Of a stretch of DNA of 64,000 bases, positions 20,744-30,669 are shown one piece after another. Below the pieces are notes generated by a model. The model had not been told where the DNA came from. It did no database searches and saw nothing but the letters and a program-made list of their open reading frames with translations. How positions within the stretch are numbered: position 1 is the stretch's first letter; every line of letters starts with the position of its first letter. The stretch comes from Agrobacterium tumefaciens (GTDB taxonomy: Bacteria > Pseudomonadota > Alphaproteobacteria > Rhizobiales > Rhizobiaceae). The translations under genes and the position numbers were made by a program. The stretch is from positions 1 through 64,000 of the forward strand of contig JAGIAH010000003.1 in assembly GCA_017744915.1 (NCBI GenBank), given 5' to 3'.

Positions 20744-21277
20744 TCAGCCCTGCGCCTTGTAGCGCTCGATGGCTTCGACGATCAGCTTCTTGGCGACGTC
20801 GACATTCTGCCAGCCGCCCATCTTCACCCACTTGCCGGGCTCCAGATCCTTGTAGTGTTCGAAGAAGTGCTCGATCTGCTTCAGGGTGATTTCCGGCAGG
20901 TCGGTGTAATTGTGGACCTTGTCGTAACGGCGCGTCAGCTTCGGAACCGGTACGGCGAGGATCTTCTCGTCCTTGCCGCCATCATCTTCCATGATCATCA
21001 CGCCGATGGGGCGAACATTGATGACGCAGCCGGGAACCAGCGGGCGGGTGTTGCAGATAAGAACGTCGATCGGGTCGCCGTCATCGGACAGGGTGTGCGG
21101 CACGAAGCCATAGTTACCCGGATAGGTCATCGGCGTGTAGAGGAAGCGATCGACGATCAGCGCACCGGCATCCTTGTCCATCTCGTACTTGATCGGCTGG
21201 CCGCCAACCGGCACTTCAACGATAACATTCACGTCTTCCGGCGGATTTTTGCCTACGGAAATTGCATCGATACGCAT
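20744..21277 (-). CDS. ppa: Inorganic pyrophosphatase
   Basis: A 177-residue family I soluble pyrophosphatase that hydrolyses pyrophosphate made by biosynthesis. The signature DGDPIDV carries the metal-binding aspartates D66, D68 and D71, and [11 protein letters not shown] is the second metal/substrate loop. Length is typical of bacterial hexameric enzymes. It is convergent with DUF167, with only 6 bases between the stops. Confidence 0.97.
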   Translation of the reverse strand: MRIDAISVGKNPPEDVNVIVEVPVGGQPIKYEMDKDAGALIVDRFLYTPMTYPGNYGFVPHTLSDDGDPIDVLICNTRPLVPGCVINVRPIGVMIMEDDGGKDEKILAVPVPKLTRRYDKVHNYTDLPEITLKQIEHFFEHYKDLEPGKWVKMGGWQNVDVAKKLIVEAIERYKAQG

Positions 21278-21411
21278 TCGCTTCCCTCATTCGACGGGTT
21301 GGATTTGGTTTTCGATACTGGGAAAGTCGCCGCATTGCAACATGGGTTTGGGCTGATAAGGCAGAATGCCGGATTTGAGGCCATCGCAATTGCCTATCGC
21401 CGGCGTCTTCG

Positions 21412-21918
21412 TCAGTTCCAGACGAAGCCGACCTTGCGCAGCGAGGTGCCGTCGAAATCTTCCATGCCTTCGGCAATATCGCGGCCGCCATGCGACCGGA
21501 AAAAGCGATTGGCGACATCGCTGTCCTCGAGGCACCAGACGACGATGCCGTTGCAGCCGAGTGAGGTCAGCAGTCTGCGGGCCTCCGTGAACAGCAGCGA
21601 GCCGAGCCCGATACCCTGATATTCCGGACGGAGATAAATTTCGTAAATCTCGCCATCATGCGGCAGCCCGCGCGCGCGGCTGAGACCCAGCGTCGCATAT
21701 CCGGCAACCACACCTGCCACTTCCACCACCAGCATGGTCGCGGAGCCCTTGGTTGCCTTCCTCCACCAGATTTCGCCGCGACGCTCCAGCATCTGCGTCA
21801 ACGGCCTGTGCGGGATCAGCCCCGCATAGGCCTGTTGCCACGACAGACGGTGCGCCTCGGAGATGGCGCGCGCATCATGCGGCTCGGCACGGCGAACATC
21901 GATGGATAACGTTTTCAT
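21412..21918 (-). CDS. GNAT family N-acetyltransferase
   Basis: A 168-residue GNAT enzyme. The acetyl-CoA motif A reads IYLRPEYQGIGLGSLL (Q/R-x-x-G-x-G/A) and motif B ends RFFRSHGGRDIAEG. The substrate is unknown; the length and a C-terminal GFVWN fit the RimI-like/general GNAT group. The ATG at 21918 begins MKTLSIDVRRAEPHD, a typical opening. It lies alone between ppa and typA. Confidence 0.85.
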   Translation of the reverse strand: MKTLSIDVRRAEPHDARAISEAHRLSWQQAYAGLIPHRPLTQMLERRGEIWWRKATKGSATMLVVEVAGVVAGYATLGLSRARGLPHDGEIYEIYLRPEYQGIGLGSLLFTEARRLLTSLGCNGIVVWCLEDSDVANRFFRSHGGRDIAEGMEDFDGTSLRKVGFVWN

Positions 21919-22080
21919 AACGCGATTCTGGCCCCGGCCACGGAAACTTGCCAGTCATAAAGGTTAACGCCGGCAGGCTTACCCACAGCCTATTCATGTG
22001 GACGACCAGAAAAAATTAACGCATCCTTAACCTTCGACACAAGCGCCTTTCGACTCATGCACACATAAAAACGAATGCAT

Positions 22081-22110
22081 AAAAAAACCCGGCTCAAGGC
22101 CGGGTTTTTT
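22081..22110. terminator. Terminator downstream of typA
   Basis: A GC stem (AACCCGGC / GCCGGGTT) is flanked by A7 on the left and T6 on the right, so it can act on either strand. It lies 24 bases after the typA stop. Confidence 0.9.
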
Positions 22111-22133
22111 GCATTCGTGACGACCAACCGCAA

Positions 22134-23954
22134 TCAGATTGCGAGCTTGGCCTTTTCAAAACGCTTGCGGTCATTTGCGTCGAGGAACATCTTGCGCAGA
22201 CGGATCGACTTCGGCGTCACTTCCATCAACTCGTCTTCCTGGATCCAGGAAAGGGCGCGGTCGAGCGTCATGCGGATCGGCGGCGTCAGCTTGACGGCTT
22301 CATCCTTGCCGGCGGCGCGGATGTTGGTCAGCTGCTTGCCTTTCAGCACGTTCACTTCGAGATCGTTGTCGCGCGTGTGAATACCGATGATCATACCGGC
22401 ATAAACCTTTTCACCCGGCTCGATGATCATCGGGCCGCGATCTTCCAGGTTGAACATGGCGTAGGCAACAGCCTCGCCCGAACCGTTGGACAGCAGAACG
22501 CCGTTGACGCGACCGGCAATCTGGCCCTTGAAGGGCTGATAGTCGTGGAACAGACGGTTCATGATGGCCGTACCGCGCGTGTCGGTCAGCAGTTCCGACT
22601 GGTAGCCGATCAGGCCACGGGTCGGAGCGTAGAACTTCAGACGAACGCGATTGCCGCCGGAAGGACGGAGCTCGGCCATTTCAGCCTTGCGCTCGGACAT
22701 CTTCTGAACGACGACACCGGAATGCTCTTCGTCAACGTCGATCACGACTTCTTCGATCGGCTCCAGCAGGGTGCCGTTCTCGTCCTTGTGCATCACAACG
22801 CGCGGACGCGAAACGGCAAGCTCGAAGCCTTCGCGACGCATGGTTTCGATCAGAACCGCCAGCTGCAATTCGCCACGGCCGGAAACGAAGAACGAATCCT
22901 TGCCTTCGGCCTCTTCGATCTTCAGCGCAACGTTGCCTTCGGCTTCCTTGAACAGACGGTCGCGGATAACGCGGCTCGTAACCTTGTCGCCTTCGGTGCC
23001 GGCAAGCGGGCTGTCGTTAACGATGAACGACATGGTGACGGTCGGCGGATCGATCGGCTGCGCGGTCATCGCCTCGGTGACGGACGGATCACAGAAGGTA
23101 TCGGCGACCGTGCCCTTGGAGAGACCGGCAATGGCGACGATGTCGCCAGCATGGGCTTCATCGATGGCCGTGCGCTCGATACCACGGAATGCGAGAATCT
23201 TGGAAATACGACCGGTTTCGATCGTCTTGCCATCCTGGCCAAGCACCTTCACAGCCTGGTTCGGCTTGATCGAACCGGAAGCGATGCGGCCGGTGATGAT
23301 ACGACCGAGGAAGGGGTTGGCTTCGAGGATCGTGCCGATCAGACGGAACGGACCTTCTTCGACCTTGGGCTCCGGAACATGTTCGAGAACCAGATCGAGC
23401 AAGGGCGCGAGACCCTGATCCTTCGGGCCTTCCGGGTTGACGTTCATCCAGCCGTCACGGCCAGAACCGTAGAGGATCGGGAAGTCGAGCTGCTCGTCGG
23501 TCGCATCGAGGTTTGCGAAGAGGTCGAAGACTTCGTTGATGACTTCTTCATGACGGCCATCCGGACGGTCGATCTTGTTGATCGCGACGATCGGGCGCAG
23601 ACCAACCTTCAGCGCCTTGCTGACCACGAACTTGGTCTGCGGCATCGGACCTTCGGAACTATCGACCAGAACGATCGCGCCATCCACCATCGACAGGATA
23701 CGCTCAACTTCGCCGCCGAAATCGGCGTGGCCGGGGGTGTCGACGATGTTGATGCGAACACCCTTCCACTCCACCGAGGTCGCCTTGGCGAGAATGGTGA
23801 TACCACGTTCCTTTTCGAGGTCGTTGCTGTCCATCACGCGCTCTGCAACGCGCTGGTTATCGCGGAACGAGCCGGACTGCTTCAGAAGCTCGTCAACAAG
23901 CGTCGTTTTTCCATGGTCAACGTGCGCGATGATCGCGATGTTGCGAAGTGCCAT
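22134..23954 (-). CDS. typA: Ribosome-associated GTPase TypA/BipA
   Basis: A 606-residue translational GTPase of the EF-G-like group that acts in ribosome assembly and stress or low-temperature adaptation. The GTPase motifs are [10 protein letters not shown] (G1), [12 protein letters not shown] (G3) and NKIDRPD (G4), followed by domains II, III and V and the BipA-specific C-terminal domain ending in a basic [10 protein letters not shown]. Length is normal. It is probably monocistronic, with its own terminator. Confidence 0.97.
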   Translation of the reverse strand: MALRNIAIIAHVDHGKTTLVDELLKQSGSFRDNQRVAERVMDSNDLEKERGITILAKATSVEWKGVRINIVDTPGHADFGGEVERILSMVDGAIVLVDSSEGPMPQTKFVVSKALKVGLRPIVAINKIDRPDGRHEEVINEVFDLFANLDATDEQLDFPILYGSGRDGWMNVNPEGPKDQGLAPLLDLVLEHVPEPKVEEGPFRLIGTILEANPFLGRIITGRIASGSIKPNQAVKVLGQDGKTIETGRISKILAFRGIERTAIDEAHAGDIVAIAGLSKGTVADTFCDPSVTEAMTAQPIDPPTVTMSFIVNDSPLAGTEGDKVTSRVIRDRLFKEAEGNVALKIEEAEGKDSFFVSGRGELQLAVLIETMRREGFELAVSRPRVVMHKDENGTLLEPIEEVVIDVDEEHSGVVVQKMSERKAEMAELRPSGGNRVRLKFYAPTRGLIGYQSELLTDTRGTAIMNRLFHDYQPFKGQIAGRVNGVLLSNGSGEAVAYAMFNLEDRGPMIIEPGEKVYAGMIIGIHTRDNDLEVNVLKGKQLTNIRAAGKDEAVKLTPPIRMTLDRALSWIQEDELMEVTPKSIRLRKMFLDANDRKRFEKAKLAI

Positions 23955-24045
23955 TGTTCAAAATCTCTGAGGTTGGGCGCTATATTGATGAGAAACGCCA
24001 ATTTAGTTTGGCGCGCTCATAACCTTTTTTTTGCAAATGCGAAAG

Positions 24046-24089
24046 GGGGGCTCATATCATAAGCCCCCTGCGCTCAGCTTCTAGCTGAG
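24046..24089 (-). terminator. Tandem hairpins after the M3 peptidase gene
   Basis: Two stems lie between the peptidase stop and the typA start: CTCAGCT/AGCTGAG (24073-24089) and GGGGGCT/AGCCCCC (24046-24068). After the second, the minus strand reads CCTTTC, a weak T-run. Probable terminator of the peptidase transcript. Confidence 0.55.
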
Positions 24090-24104
24090 AATTATGACAG
24101 TCTC

Positions 24105-26165
24105 TTATAGGAGACCGCGCTTCGAAAGCATCGCATCCGGGCTTGGCATCTTGCCACGGAAGGCGAGATAGGCCTCCTCGGGGTCGATCGATCCACCAAC
24201 GGAATAGATATTGTCCTTCAGCCGGCGCGCCATCTCGCCATCAAAGGCATTGCCGGTTTCCTCGAAGGCGGCAAAGGCATCGGCATCGAGAACTTCCGAC
24301 CACATGTAGGAATAATAGCCAGCGGAATAACCATCGCCCGAGAACACATGCTGGAAATGCGGCGTCGCGTGCCGCATGACGATGGATTTCGGCATATTGA
24401 GGCTGGAGAGCACCTCACCCTGCACGGCCATCGGATCGGCAACGCTGTCGCGGGTGTGAAAGGCCATGTCGACAATCGCCGAAGAGGTGAATTCCACCGT
24501 GCTGAAACCGGCATTAAAGGTCTGGGCGGCCAAAACCTTGTCCAGCAGCGCCTTCGGCATCGGCGCGCCGGTCTCATAATGCAGGGCGTATTTTTCCAGA
24601 ATTTCCGGCACCGTCAACCAATGTTCGTAAAGCTGCGACGGCAATTCGACGAAATCGCGCGAGACGCCCGTTCCGGATACGGAAGGATAAGTGACATCGG
24701 ACAACATGCCATGTAAGGCGTGGCCGAATTCGTGGAACAGCGTTCGCGCATCATCGAGCGAAAGCAGCGCCGGTTTTCCCTCGGCCGGTTTGGCAAAATT
24801 GCAGACATTGTAGATGATCGGGATTTCACCGACCGTGCCATTCTTCAGCGGCAACTTATGCTGCGACTGGAAGGAGCTCATCCATGCGCCGGACCGCTTG
24901 GAGGGGCGGGCGAAATAATCGCCGAGGAACATGGCCTTCAGATCACCCTTGCCGTCGTGGATTTCGAAAATCCGCACATCCGGGTGGTAAGCGGCAATGC
25001 CTTTGACCTCGACCGCGTGGATCCCGAACAACCGCCCGGCCACATCGAAACAGGCTTCGATGATCTTTTCCAGTTGCAGGTAGGGCTTCAGTTCCGCCTC
25101 GGAGAAATTGAATTTCTGCGCCCGGAGCTTTTCGGCATAATGCCGCCAGTCCCATGGCAGCACCTCGTGGTTCTTGCCTTCCTTAGCGATGATGGCTGCA
25201 AGTTCAGCCTCTTCCTCACCGGCGCGACGAACAGCCTTTTCCCAGACCTGGCCGAGAAGACCGTTTACCGCATCCGGCGTCTTCGCCATCGTGTCATCGA
25301 GCTTGTAAGCAGCAAAATTCGCATAACCGAGAAGTTTCGCCTTTTCCTCGCGCAGTTCAAGCGTGCGGTGGACGGTTTCGCGATTATCGGTCTCGCCGCC
25401 ATTTTCACCGCGCGCCACCCAGGCCTTGAAGGCCTGTTCGCGCAGGTCGCGGCGCTCGGAAAATGTCAGGAAGGGCTCGATGATCGAGCGGGAAAGCGTA
25501 ACGGCAAATTTGCCGTCCTCACCATGCTCGCGGGCAGCCCCTGCCATCGCATCGCGCAGGAAACCGGGAATGCCGGCCAGTTCCTCCTCGTTGACAAGCA
25601 GAAGTTTCCAGTTCTTTTCATCCGCCAGCACGTTCTGCCCGAACCTGGCGCCGAGACCGGCGAGTTCCTCGTTGATTGCGGCCAGCCGCTCCTGCCGGTC
25701 TTTGGGCAATTTTGCGCCGGAACGCACGAAACCCTTCCAGTGCCGCTCGAGAACCCGCTTTTCCTCACCCGTGAGCCCCAGCGTCTCGCGCTTTTCCCAC
25801 AATGTGTCGATGCGTTTGAACAGCGCCTCGTTCATGCCGATCTTGGAATAATGCCGCGACATTTTCGGAGCGATCTCCCGCTCCAGCGCCTGAATCACAC
25901 CATTGGTATTGGCGCCTGCCCTGTTCCAGAACAGCGACGAAATGCGCGAAAGATCATCGCCGGCGATTTCGAGTGCGGTCACCGTGTTTGCGAAACTCGG
26001 CGCTTCCAGGTTGCCGGCAATCGCATCGATTTCCTGCTCGTGGGACAGAAGGGCGGCATCGAAGGCCGGCGCGAAATCCTCATCCTTGACCGCATCGAAT
26101 TTTGGCAGACCATTATGGCCGTTCCAGTGGACGAGTGCGGGATAAAGCGCGGTCTTCAATGGCAT
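24105..26165 (-). CDS. M3 family oligopeptidase (PrlC/Dcp type)
   Basis: A 686-residue zinc metallopeptidase of the thimet-oligopeptidase family that degrades short peptides in the cytoplasm. The zinc site HEFGH is at residues 478-482 and the downstream C-terminal motif FSGDGYSAGYYSYMWSEVL fits the family, including the substrate-binding tyrosines. It could be oligopeptidase A (prlC) or dipeptidyl carboxypeptidase (dcp); sequence inspection does not separate them. I chose the ATG at 26165 (MPLKTALYPAL). It is divergent from the marR-type gene. Confidence 0.93.
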   Translation of the reverse strand: MPLKTALYPALVHWNGHNGLPKFDAVKDEDFAPAFDAALLSHEQEIDAIAGNLEAPSFANTVTALEIAGDDLSRISSLFWNRAGANTNGVIQALEREIAPKMSRHYSKIGMNEALFKRIDTLWEKRETLGLTGEEKRVLERHWKGFVRSGAKLPKDRQERLAAINEELAGLGARFGQNVLADEKNWKLLLVNEEELAGIPGFLRDAMAGAAREHGEDGKFAVTLSRSIIEPFLTFSERRDLREQAFKAWVARGENGGETDNRETVHRTLELREEKAKLLGYANFAAYKLDDTMAKTPDAVNGLLGQVWEKAVRRAGEEEAELAAIIAKEGKNHEVLPWDWRHYAEKLRAQKFNFSEAELKPYLQLEKIIEACFDVAGRLFGIHAVEVKGIAAYHPDVRIFEIHDGKGDLKAMFLGDYFARPSKRSGAWMSSFQSQHKLPLKNGTVGEIPIIYNVCNFAKPAEGKPALLSLDDARTLFHEFGHALHGMLSDVTYPSVSGTGVSRDFVELPSQLYEHWLTVPEILEKYALHYETGAPMPKALLDKVLAAQTFNAGFSTVEFTSSAIVDMAFHTRDSVADPMAVQGEVLSSLNMPKSIVMRHATPHFQHVFSGDGYSAGYYSYMWSEVLDADAFAAFEETGNAFDGEMARRLKDNIYSVGGSIDPEEAYLAFRGKMPSPDAMLSKRGLL

Positions 26166-26402
26166 TTCGTCTTCCTTGTGCAATTCCGATTCACAACCCA
26201 TATGGGCACGCCTCCACCGCCAATTCAATATGCCGGGCGCAGATGACAGGCGATGTGGAAAAAACGCAGAAACTCCGGTCTTTTTGCTTCGGCGTAACAA
26301 TTGTCGACTATGTTACGGGCCATCCAATAACCGAATTGACGCATACTTTACTCGATTTTCGACAATATGATTTGTGCACCATTGATTATCGCCCGGAATT
26401 TA

Positions 26403-26417
26403 GTAAGGCTGACTTAC
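26403..26417. promoter_or_regulatory. Candidate MarR operator
   Basis: The palindrome GTAAG-gctga-CTTAC lies 14 bases before the ATG of the MarR-family gene. Size and position fit an autoregulatory operator of this family, but binding is not shown. Confidence 0.45.
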
Positions 26418-26430
26418 GAAAAGGCGAAGC

Positions 26431-26889
26431 ATGGGCACGAAACGCGAAAAAGACTCACTGGCATTTTTGCTGAACAGCGGCGCACGCCTGCTGAACAGTG
26501 CTTTTGAGCGCCGAATTTCTGAAGCTGGCCTGGGCCTGACGCCCGGCGAAGCGCGCGCATTACTGACGGTTGCCGCCGTCGATGGCAGCAAGCAGTCGGA
26601 TATTGCCGCCCGCCTCGGCATCGAGCCCATGACCATTTGCGCCTATCTCGACAAGTTGCAATCCCTCGACCTCATCGAGCGCCAGCAGGACCCGCAGGAC
26701 AGGCGTTCCAAGCGCATCGTGCTGACGAAAAACTCCACCGAGATGCTGGAAGCCGTGCGCCAGGAAATCGATGAACTGGTGCGTCACGCCACGCGGGGCC
26801 TGAACGAAGAAGAAGTCGCGCTTTTCCGCGACTTCCTGCAGACGCTTCGCAACAATCTCCAGCCGGAACAGCCGGGCCAGAGCTGCTGA
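26431..26889 (+). CDS. MarR family transcriptional regulator
   Basis: A 152-residue winged-helix regulator. The recognition region SKQSDIAARLGIEPMTICAYLDKL is followed by the wing QQDPQDRRSKRIVLT with the usual D-x-R-S/R-K pattern. It is directly followed by an efflux pump gene (5-base gap), so it probably represses that pump and itself through the palindrome just upstream. The inducing ligand is unknown. Confidence 0.92.
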   Translation: MGTKREKDSLAFLLNSGARLLNSAFERRISEAGLGLTPGEARALLTVAAVDGSKQSDIAARLGIEPMTICAYLDKLQSLDLIERQQDPQDRRSKRIVLTKNSTEMLEAVRQEIDELVRHATRGLNEEEVALFRDFLQTLRNNLQPEQPGQSC

Positions 26890-26894
26890 CCACA

Positions 26895-28091
26895 ATGCCG
26901 CCAGAACCGATCATGTCGACAAAACGCACGGCGCTGCTCGGCGCGTTGCTGACGGCGCTGGCGCCGATTTCCATGGCGATCTATACGCCGGCCATGCCGG
27001 AACTGACACGGGTTTTCGCCACGAACGAATCCGCGATAAAACTCAGCCTCTCGCTTTATTTTGCCGGTTTTGCCATGGCGCAGCTGCTCGCCGGGCCGGC
27101 TTCCGACGCCTTCGGGCGACGCAGGGCGAGCCTCGCTTTCCTTTCGATCTTTCTGGGCGGCGGGCTGCTGGCGATTTTTGCCCCGACGATTGAAGTGCTG
27201 CTTTTCGCCCGGCTCATTCAGGGCATCGGCGCCTCCGTCGGCATGACGGTGGCGCGCGCCATCGTCCGCGACCAGTTCACCGGCGCGGAAGCCTCCAGCA
27301 TCATGAACCTCATCGGCATCATGCTGGCCGTCGGCCCCGCCTTGGGACCGACGATCGGCGGACTTTCGCTTGCGGCTTTCGGCTGGAAATCCGTATTTTT
27401 CCTGATGGCCGGCCTCGGTGCCGTCGCCATTTTCGCCGTCGTGGTTTTCCTGCGCGAAACGACGGTCCCCGACAAAGGCCTGATCCGCCCCCGCCGGCTC
27501 CTGTCGGCCTACGGCACCTTGCTGACCGAGCCGCGTTTTCTTCTGGCCGCACTGGTGCTTGGCGGCTCCATCGGCGCGCTTTATGCGCAGGCCACCATGC
27601 TGACCTTCATTCTCATCAACACAGTCGGCCTGACGCCCATCGCCTTCGGCATCGGCATGTTGATGCAGACCGGCGCTTATTTTTTCGGCTCCATCGCCCT
27701 GCGCTACATCGCACCGCGACTGGGCGATCGCCGTTCCGTCATGCTCGGCCTCTGCTTTTCAGGAGCGGGCGGTCTGCTCATCCTGCTGTCGGTCTTCCTG
27801 ATACCGCCGTCCTTCCTCTCCATCATGGGGCCTGTCGCGGTTGCAACGGTCGGTATCGCCTTGCTGACACCCTCGATGGTAACGGCGGCGCTTGCACCCT
27901 TCCCGCATATCGCCGGTTCGGCCTCGGCGATGATGGGTTTCATCCAGATGGGATCGGGTTTTGCGGGCGGCGCTGCCGCCTCGCTCATCGGTTCGCCTTT
28001 GACCGGCTTCGGCATCATCATCCCGGTGATGGAATTTACGGCCGTCGCGAGCTATATCGGCTTCCGTATCGTCTCCAGAAAAGAGGCATAA
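26895..28091 (+). CDS. Bcr/CflA-type MFS drug exporter
   Basis: A 398-residue exporter with about 12 membrane helices. The opening ALAPISMAIYTPAMPEL and the loop GPASDAFGRRRASL are typical of the Bcr/CflA drug-resistance group, and the motif C segment GIMLAVGPALGPTIGG (helix 5) marks drug/proton antiport. The ATG at 26895 or 26913 (MSTKRTALLG) may be the start. It is co-transcribed with the MarR gene and closed by a bidirectional terminator. Confidence 0.9.
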   Translation: MPPEPIMSTKRTALLGALLTALAPISMAIYTPAMPELTRVFATNESAIKLSLSLYFAGFAMAQLLAGPASDAFGRRRASLAFLSIFLGGGLLAIFAPTIEVLLFARLIQGIGASVGMTVARAIVRDQFTGAEASSIMNLIGIMLAVGPALGPTIGGLSLAAFGWKSVFFLMAGLGAVAIFAVVVFLRETTVPDKGLIRPRRLLSAYGTLLTEPRFLLAALVLGGSIGALYAQATMLTFILINTVGLTPIAFGIGMLMQTGAYFFGSIALRYIAPRLGDRRSVMLGLCFSGAGGLLILLSVFLIPPSFLSIMGPVAVATVGIALLTPSMVTAALAPFPHIAGSASAMMGFIQMGSGFAGGAAASLIGSPLTGFGIIIPVMEFTAVASYIGFRIVSRKEA

Positions 28092-28094
28092 AAA

Positions 28095-28124
28095 ACCCGC
28101 CGACGTCGCCGTCAGCGGGTTTCA
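28095..28124. terminator. Bidirectional terminator between the Bcr-type gene and argG
   Basis: Stem AAACCCGC/GCGGGTTT with an inner GACG/CGTC stem. An A-run precedes it and a T3 follows, so it serves the two convergent genes. Confidence 0.8.
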
Positions 28125-28144
28125 TCATCTTCACGTGAGCAGAA

Positions 28145-29368
28145 TTACTTGCTGAGATTGCGCTTGGCCAGCGTGCGCAGGCGCAGCGCGTTGAGCTTGA
28201 TGAAGCCCGCAGCATCCTTCTGGTCGTAAGCGCCGTGGTCGTCTTCGAAGGTCACCAGCGCGTCGGAATAAAGTGACTTGGCGCTTTCGCGGCCGGTCAC
28301 CATGACATTGCCCTTGTAGAGCTTCAGCGTCACTTCGCCTTCCACATGTTCCTGGCTCTTGTCGATCAGGGCCTGCAGCATCTCGCGCTCCGGCGAGAAC
28401 CAGAAGCCGTAATAGATCAGCTCGGCATAACGCGGCATCAGTTCGTCCTTGAGGTGCGCTGCACCCCGGTCGAGCGTGATGGATTCGATGGCGCGATGCG
28501 CGGCAAGCAGGATGGTGCCGCCGGGTGTTTCGTAAACGCCGCGCGACTTCATGCCGACGAAGCGGTTCTCGACCAGATCGAGACGACCGATGCCGTTTTC
28601 ACGGCCGTAATTATTGAGCGTGGCAAGAAGCGTCGCGGGCGACATTTCAACGCCGTTGATGGAGCAGGCATCACCCTTGCGGAAACCGACCTTGATGACG
28701 GTTGCCTTGTCCGGAGCCGCTTCCGGCGAGATGGTGCGCATATGCACATATTCCGGCGCTTCCTGTGCCGGGTCTTCCAGAACCTTGCCCTCGGAAGAGG
28801 AGTGCAGCAGGTTGGCGTCGACGGAGAAAGGCGCTTCGCCCTTCTTGTCCTTGGCGACCGGGATCTGGTGCTGTTCGGCGAAGTTCAGGAGGTCGGTACG
28901 GCTCTTGAACGTCCAGTCGCGCCAGGGCGCGATGATCTTGATGTCAGGGTTCAGCGCATAGGCCGAGAGCTCGAAGCGAACCTGGTCGTTGCCCTTGCCG
29001 GTGGCGCCATGGGCAATGGCGTCGGCGCCGGTCTTCTTGGCGATCTCGATCAGGTGCTTGGAAATCAGCGGACGGGCAATCGACGTGCCGAGCAGATAGA
29101 CGCCTTCATAAACGGCGTTGGCGCGGAACATCGGGAAGACGAAATCACGCACGAATTCTTCGCGGACGTCCTCGATGAAGATTTCCTTGATGCCCAGCAT
29201 CTCGGCCTTCTTGCGCGCCGGCTCAAGCTCTTCGCCCTGGCCGAGATCGGCGGTGAAGGTCACGACTTCAGCGCCGAGTTCCGTCTGAAGCCATTTCAGG
29301 ATGATCGAGGTGTCGAGGCCGCCGGAATAGGCGAGAACGACTTTCTTAACGTCTTTCGGAAGTACCAT
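28145..29368 (-). CDS. argG: Argininosuccinate synthase
   Basis: A 407-residue cytoplasmic enzyme that joins citrulline and aspartate with ATP to give argininosuccinate in arginine synthesis. The PP-loop reads AYSGGLDTS near the N-terminus, and [13 protein letters not shown], the substrate motif, is intact. I chose the ATG at 29368 ([17 protein letters not shown]); upstream in-frame starts have no family support. It appears monocistronic, with a 315-base gap to the next gene. Confidence 0.97.
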   Translation of the reverse strand: MVLPKDVKKVVLAYSGGLDTSIILKWLQTELGAEVVTFTADLGQGEELEPARKKAEMLGIKEIFIEDVREEFVRDFVFPMFRANAVYEGVYLLGTSIARPLISKHLIEIAKKTGADAIAHGATGKGNDQVRFELSAYALNPDIKIIAPWRDWTFKSRTDLLNFAEQHQIPVAKDKKGEAPFSVDANLLHSSSEGKVLEDPAQEAPEYVHMRTISPEAAPDKATVIKVGFRKGDACSINGVEMSPATLLATLNNYGRENGIGRLDLVENRFVGMKSRGVYETPGGTILLAAHRAIESITLDRGAAHLKDELMPRYAELIYYGFWFSPEREMLQALIDKSQEHVEGEVTLKLYKGNVMVTGRESAKSLYSDALVTFEDDHGAYDQKDAAGFIKLNALRLRTLAKRNLSK

Positions 29369-29683
29369 AGTGATGTCCATCTGCATGATGACGGCATCAG
29401 GGCACCGCCATTTCCTTGGGATTTCGGCACTTTTACAGTGCAACCCGAAATGTGTGAAGCGCTTTTCCGTGAGATAAGCGACAAAACAATTGATGGGCGC
29501 GCATGACGATGGGTGATCACCGGCCGCACCGATGGGAACGAAGCAATTGTCACATGCATTTAGAAAATTCGCGCTTTATCATAAAGCGGCGCGATCGACT
29601 TGAAGACCGTGAATGAAGCCACTCAGGTTCAGGCAACGTTGCAAACCGCTGGAAACAGCAGAAACGACGCGAAGGAGAAACCT
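29369..29683. other. argG/SDR divergent intergenic region
   Basis: 315 bases without a credible gene. It must hold the argG promoter and that of the SDR gene. The only strong structure is a perfect 17-base palindrome at 29572-29588. Confidence 0.5.
29572..29588. promoter_or_regulatory. Perfect 8+1+8 palindrome upstream of the SDR gene
   Basis: CGCTTTAT-C-ATAAAGCG, 95 bases before the SDR start. Size and perfection suggest a binding site of a dimeric repressor. No regulator gene is adjacent. Confidence 0.45.
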
Positions 29684-30538
29684 ATGACGACCATCCACCC
29701 CGCATTCAAGGAAGATAATGTCGCTGTCATCACCGGTGCGGCATCCGGCATCGGACTCGCCGCCGCCCGCAAATTCGCCGGTTTCGGCATGAGCGTCGTG
29801 CTCGTCGATCTCGATGGCGAAAAGCTCGCCGCAGCGCATGCGGATATTCTTGCCGTCGCCAAGGACGGCGAAGCGCAGATCGTCACAATCCCAACCGACG
29901 TATCGAAACTCGATGAGCTCGAGGCGCTGGAGCGCGCCGTCATCCAGCGTTTCGGGCGCGTCCACGTCCTCATGAACAATGCCGGCATTCAGCCGGGCAG
30001 CGCCATCTTCGGACCGCAGGCCAATTGGGAAAAGATTATCGGCGTCAATCTGATGGGCGTGGTGAACGGCAGCCGCGTTTTCGGTCAAGGCATGATCGCC
30101 CATGGCGAGCCAGCGCTCATCATCAACACCGGCTCAAAACAGGGCATCACCACGCCTCCGGGTGATCCGGCTTACAACGTCTCGAAGTCCGGCGTCAAAA
30201 CCTTCACGGAAGCGCTTCAGCATGAATTGCGCAATATTCCGAATGGTGCGGTTTCCGCCCATCTCCTGATACCCGGTTTCGTTTTCACGGGCCTCACCGC
30301 CCATGGCAGGACGGAAAAGCCGGAGGGCGCCTGGACCGGCGAACAAACCGTCGATTTCATGATCGAGAGCATCGGCCGGGGCGATTTCTACATTCTCTGC
30401 CCGGATGGGGAGGTGGATCGCCCGACGGATGAAAAACGCATTCTCTGGGCCGCCTATGATATCGTCCAGAACCGCCCGCCGCTTTCGCGCTGGCACACGG
30501 AATATTCCGCCGCCTTCACCAGCTTCCTGAAAAACTGA
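29684..30538 (+). CDS. Short-chain dehydrogenase/reductase
   Basis: A 284-residue classical SDR. The cofactor motif TGAASGIG is at residues 17-24, NNAG at 98-101, the catalytic Ser is S151 and the Y-x-x-x-K pair is Y164 and K168 (AYNVSKSG). Asp at the end of strand 2 (VDLDGEK) favours NAD. The substrate is unknown. The ATG at 29684 has a GGAG ribosome site. A longer frame beginning at 29600 is less likely. Confidence 0.9.
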   Translation: MTTIHPAFKEDNVAVITGAASGIGLAAARKFAGFGMSVVLVDLDGEKLAAAHADILAVAKDGEAQIVTIPTDVSKLDELEALERAVIQRFGRVHVLMNNAGIQPGSAIFGPQANWEKIIGVNLMGVVNGSRVFGQGMIAHGEPALIINTGSKQGITTPPGDPAYNVSKSGVKTFTEALQHELRNIPNGAVSAHLLIPGFVFTGLTAHGRTEKPEGAWTGEQTVDFMIESIGRGDFYILCPDGEVDRPTDEKRILWAAYDIVQNRPPLSRWHTEYSAAFTSFLKN

Positions 30539-30669
30539 ATTCCCAGTCGCCGTGCTTGAAAGGGTACGGCGGCTATCCTCCCCGACAGGCGCATTGTCGC
30601 GCAAAAACATTGGCAGAAACGCGAAACCGCGTTAAGCAACGGCAATCTCCAAATTTTACGGGTGCCGCG

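Noticed and set aside
22377..24062. 561-codon open frame opposite typA
   Set aside because: Antisense shadow of a complete translational GTPase gene.
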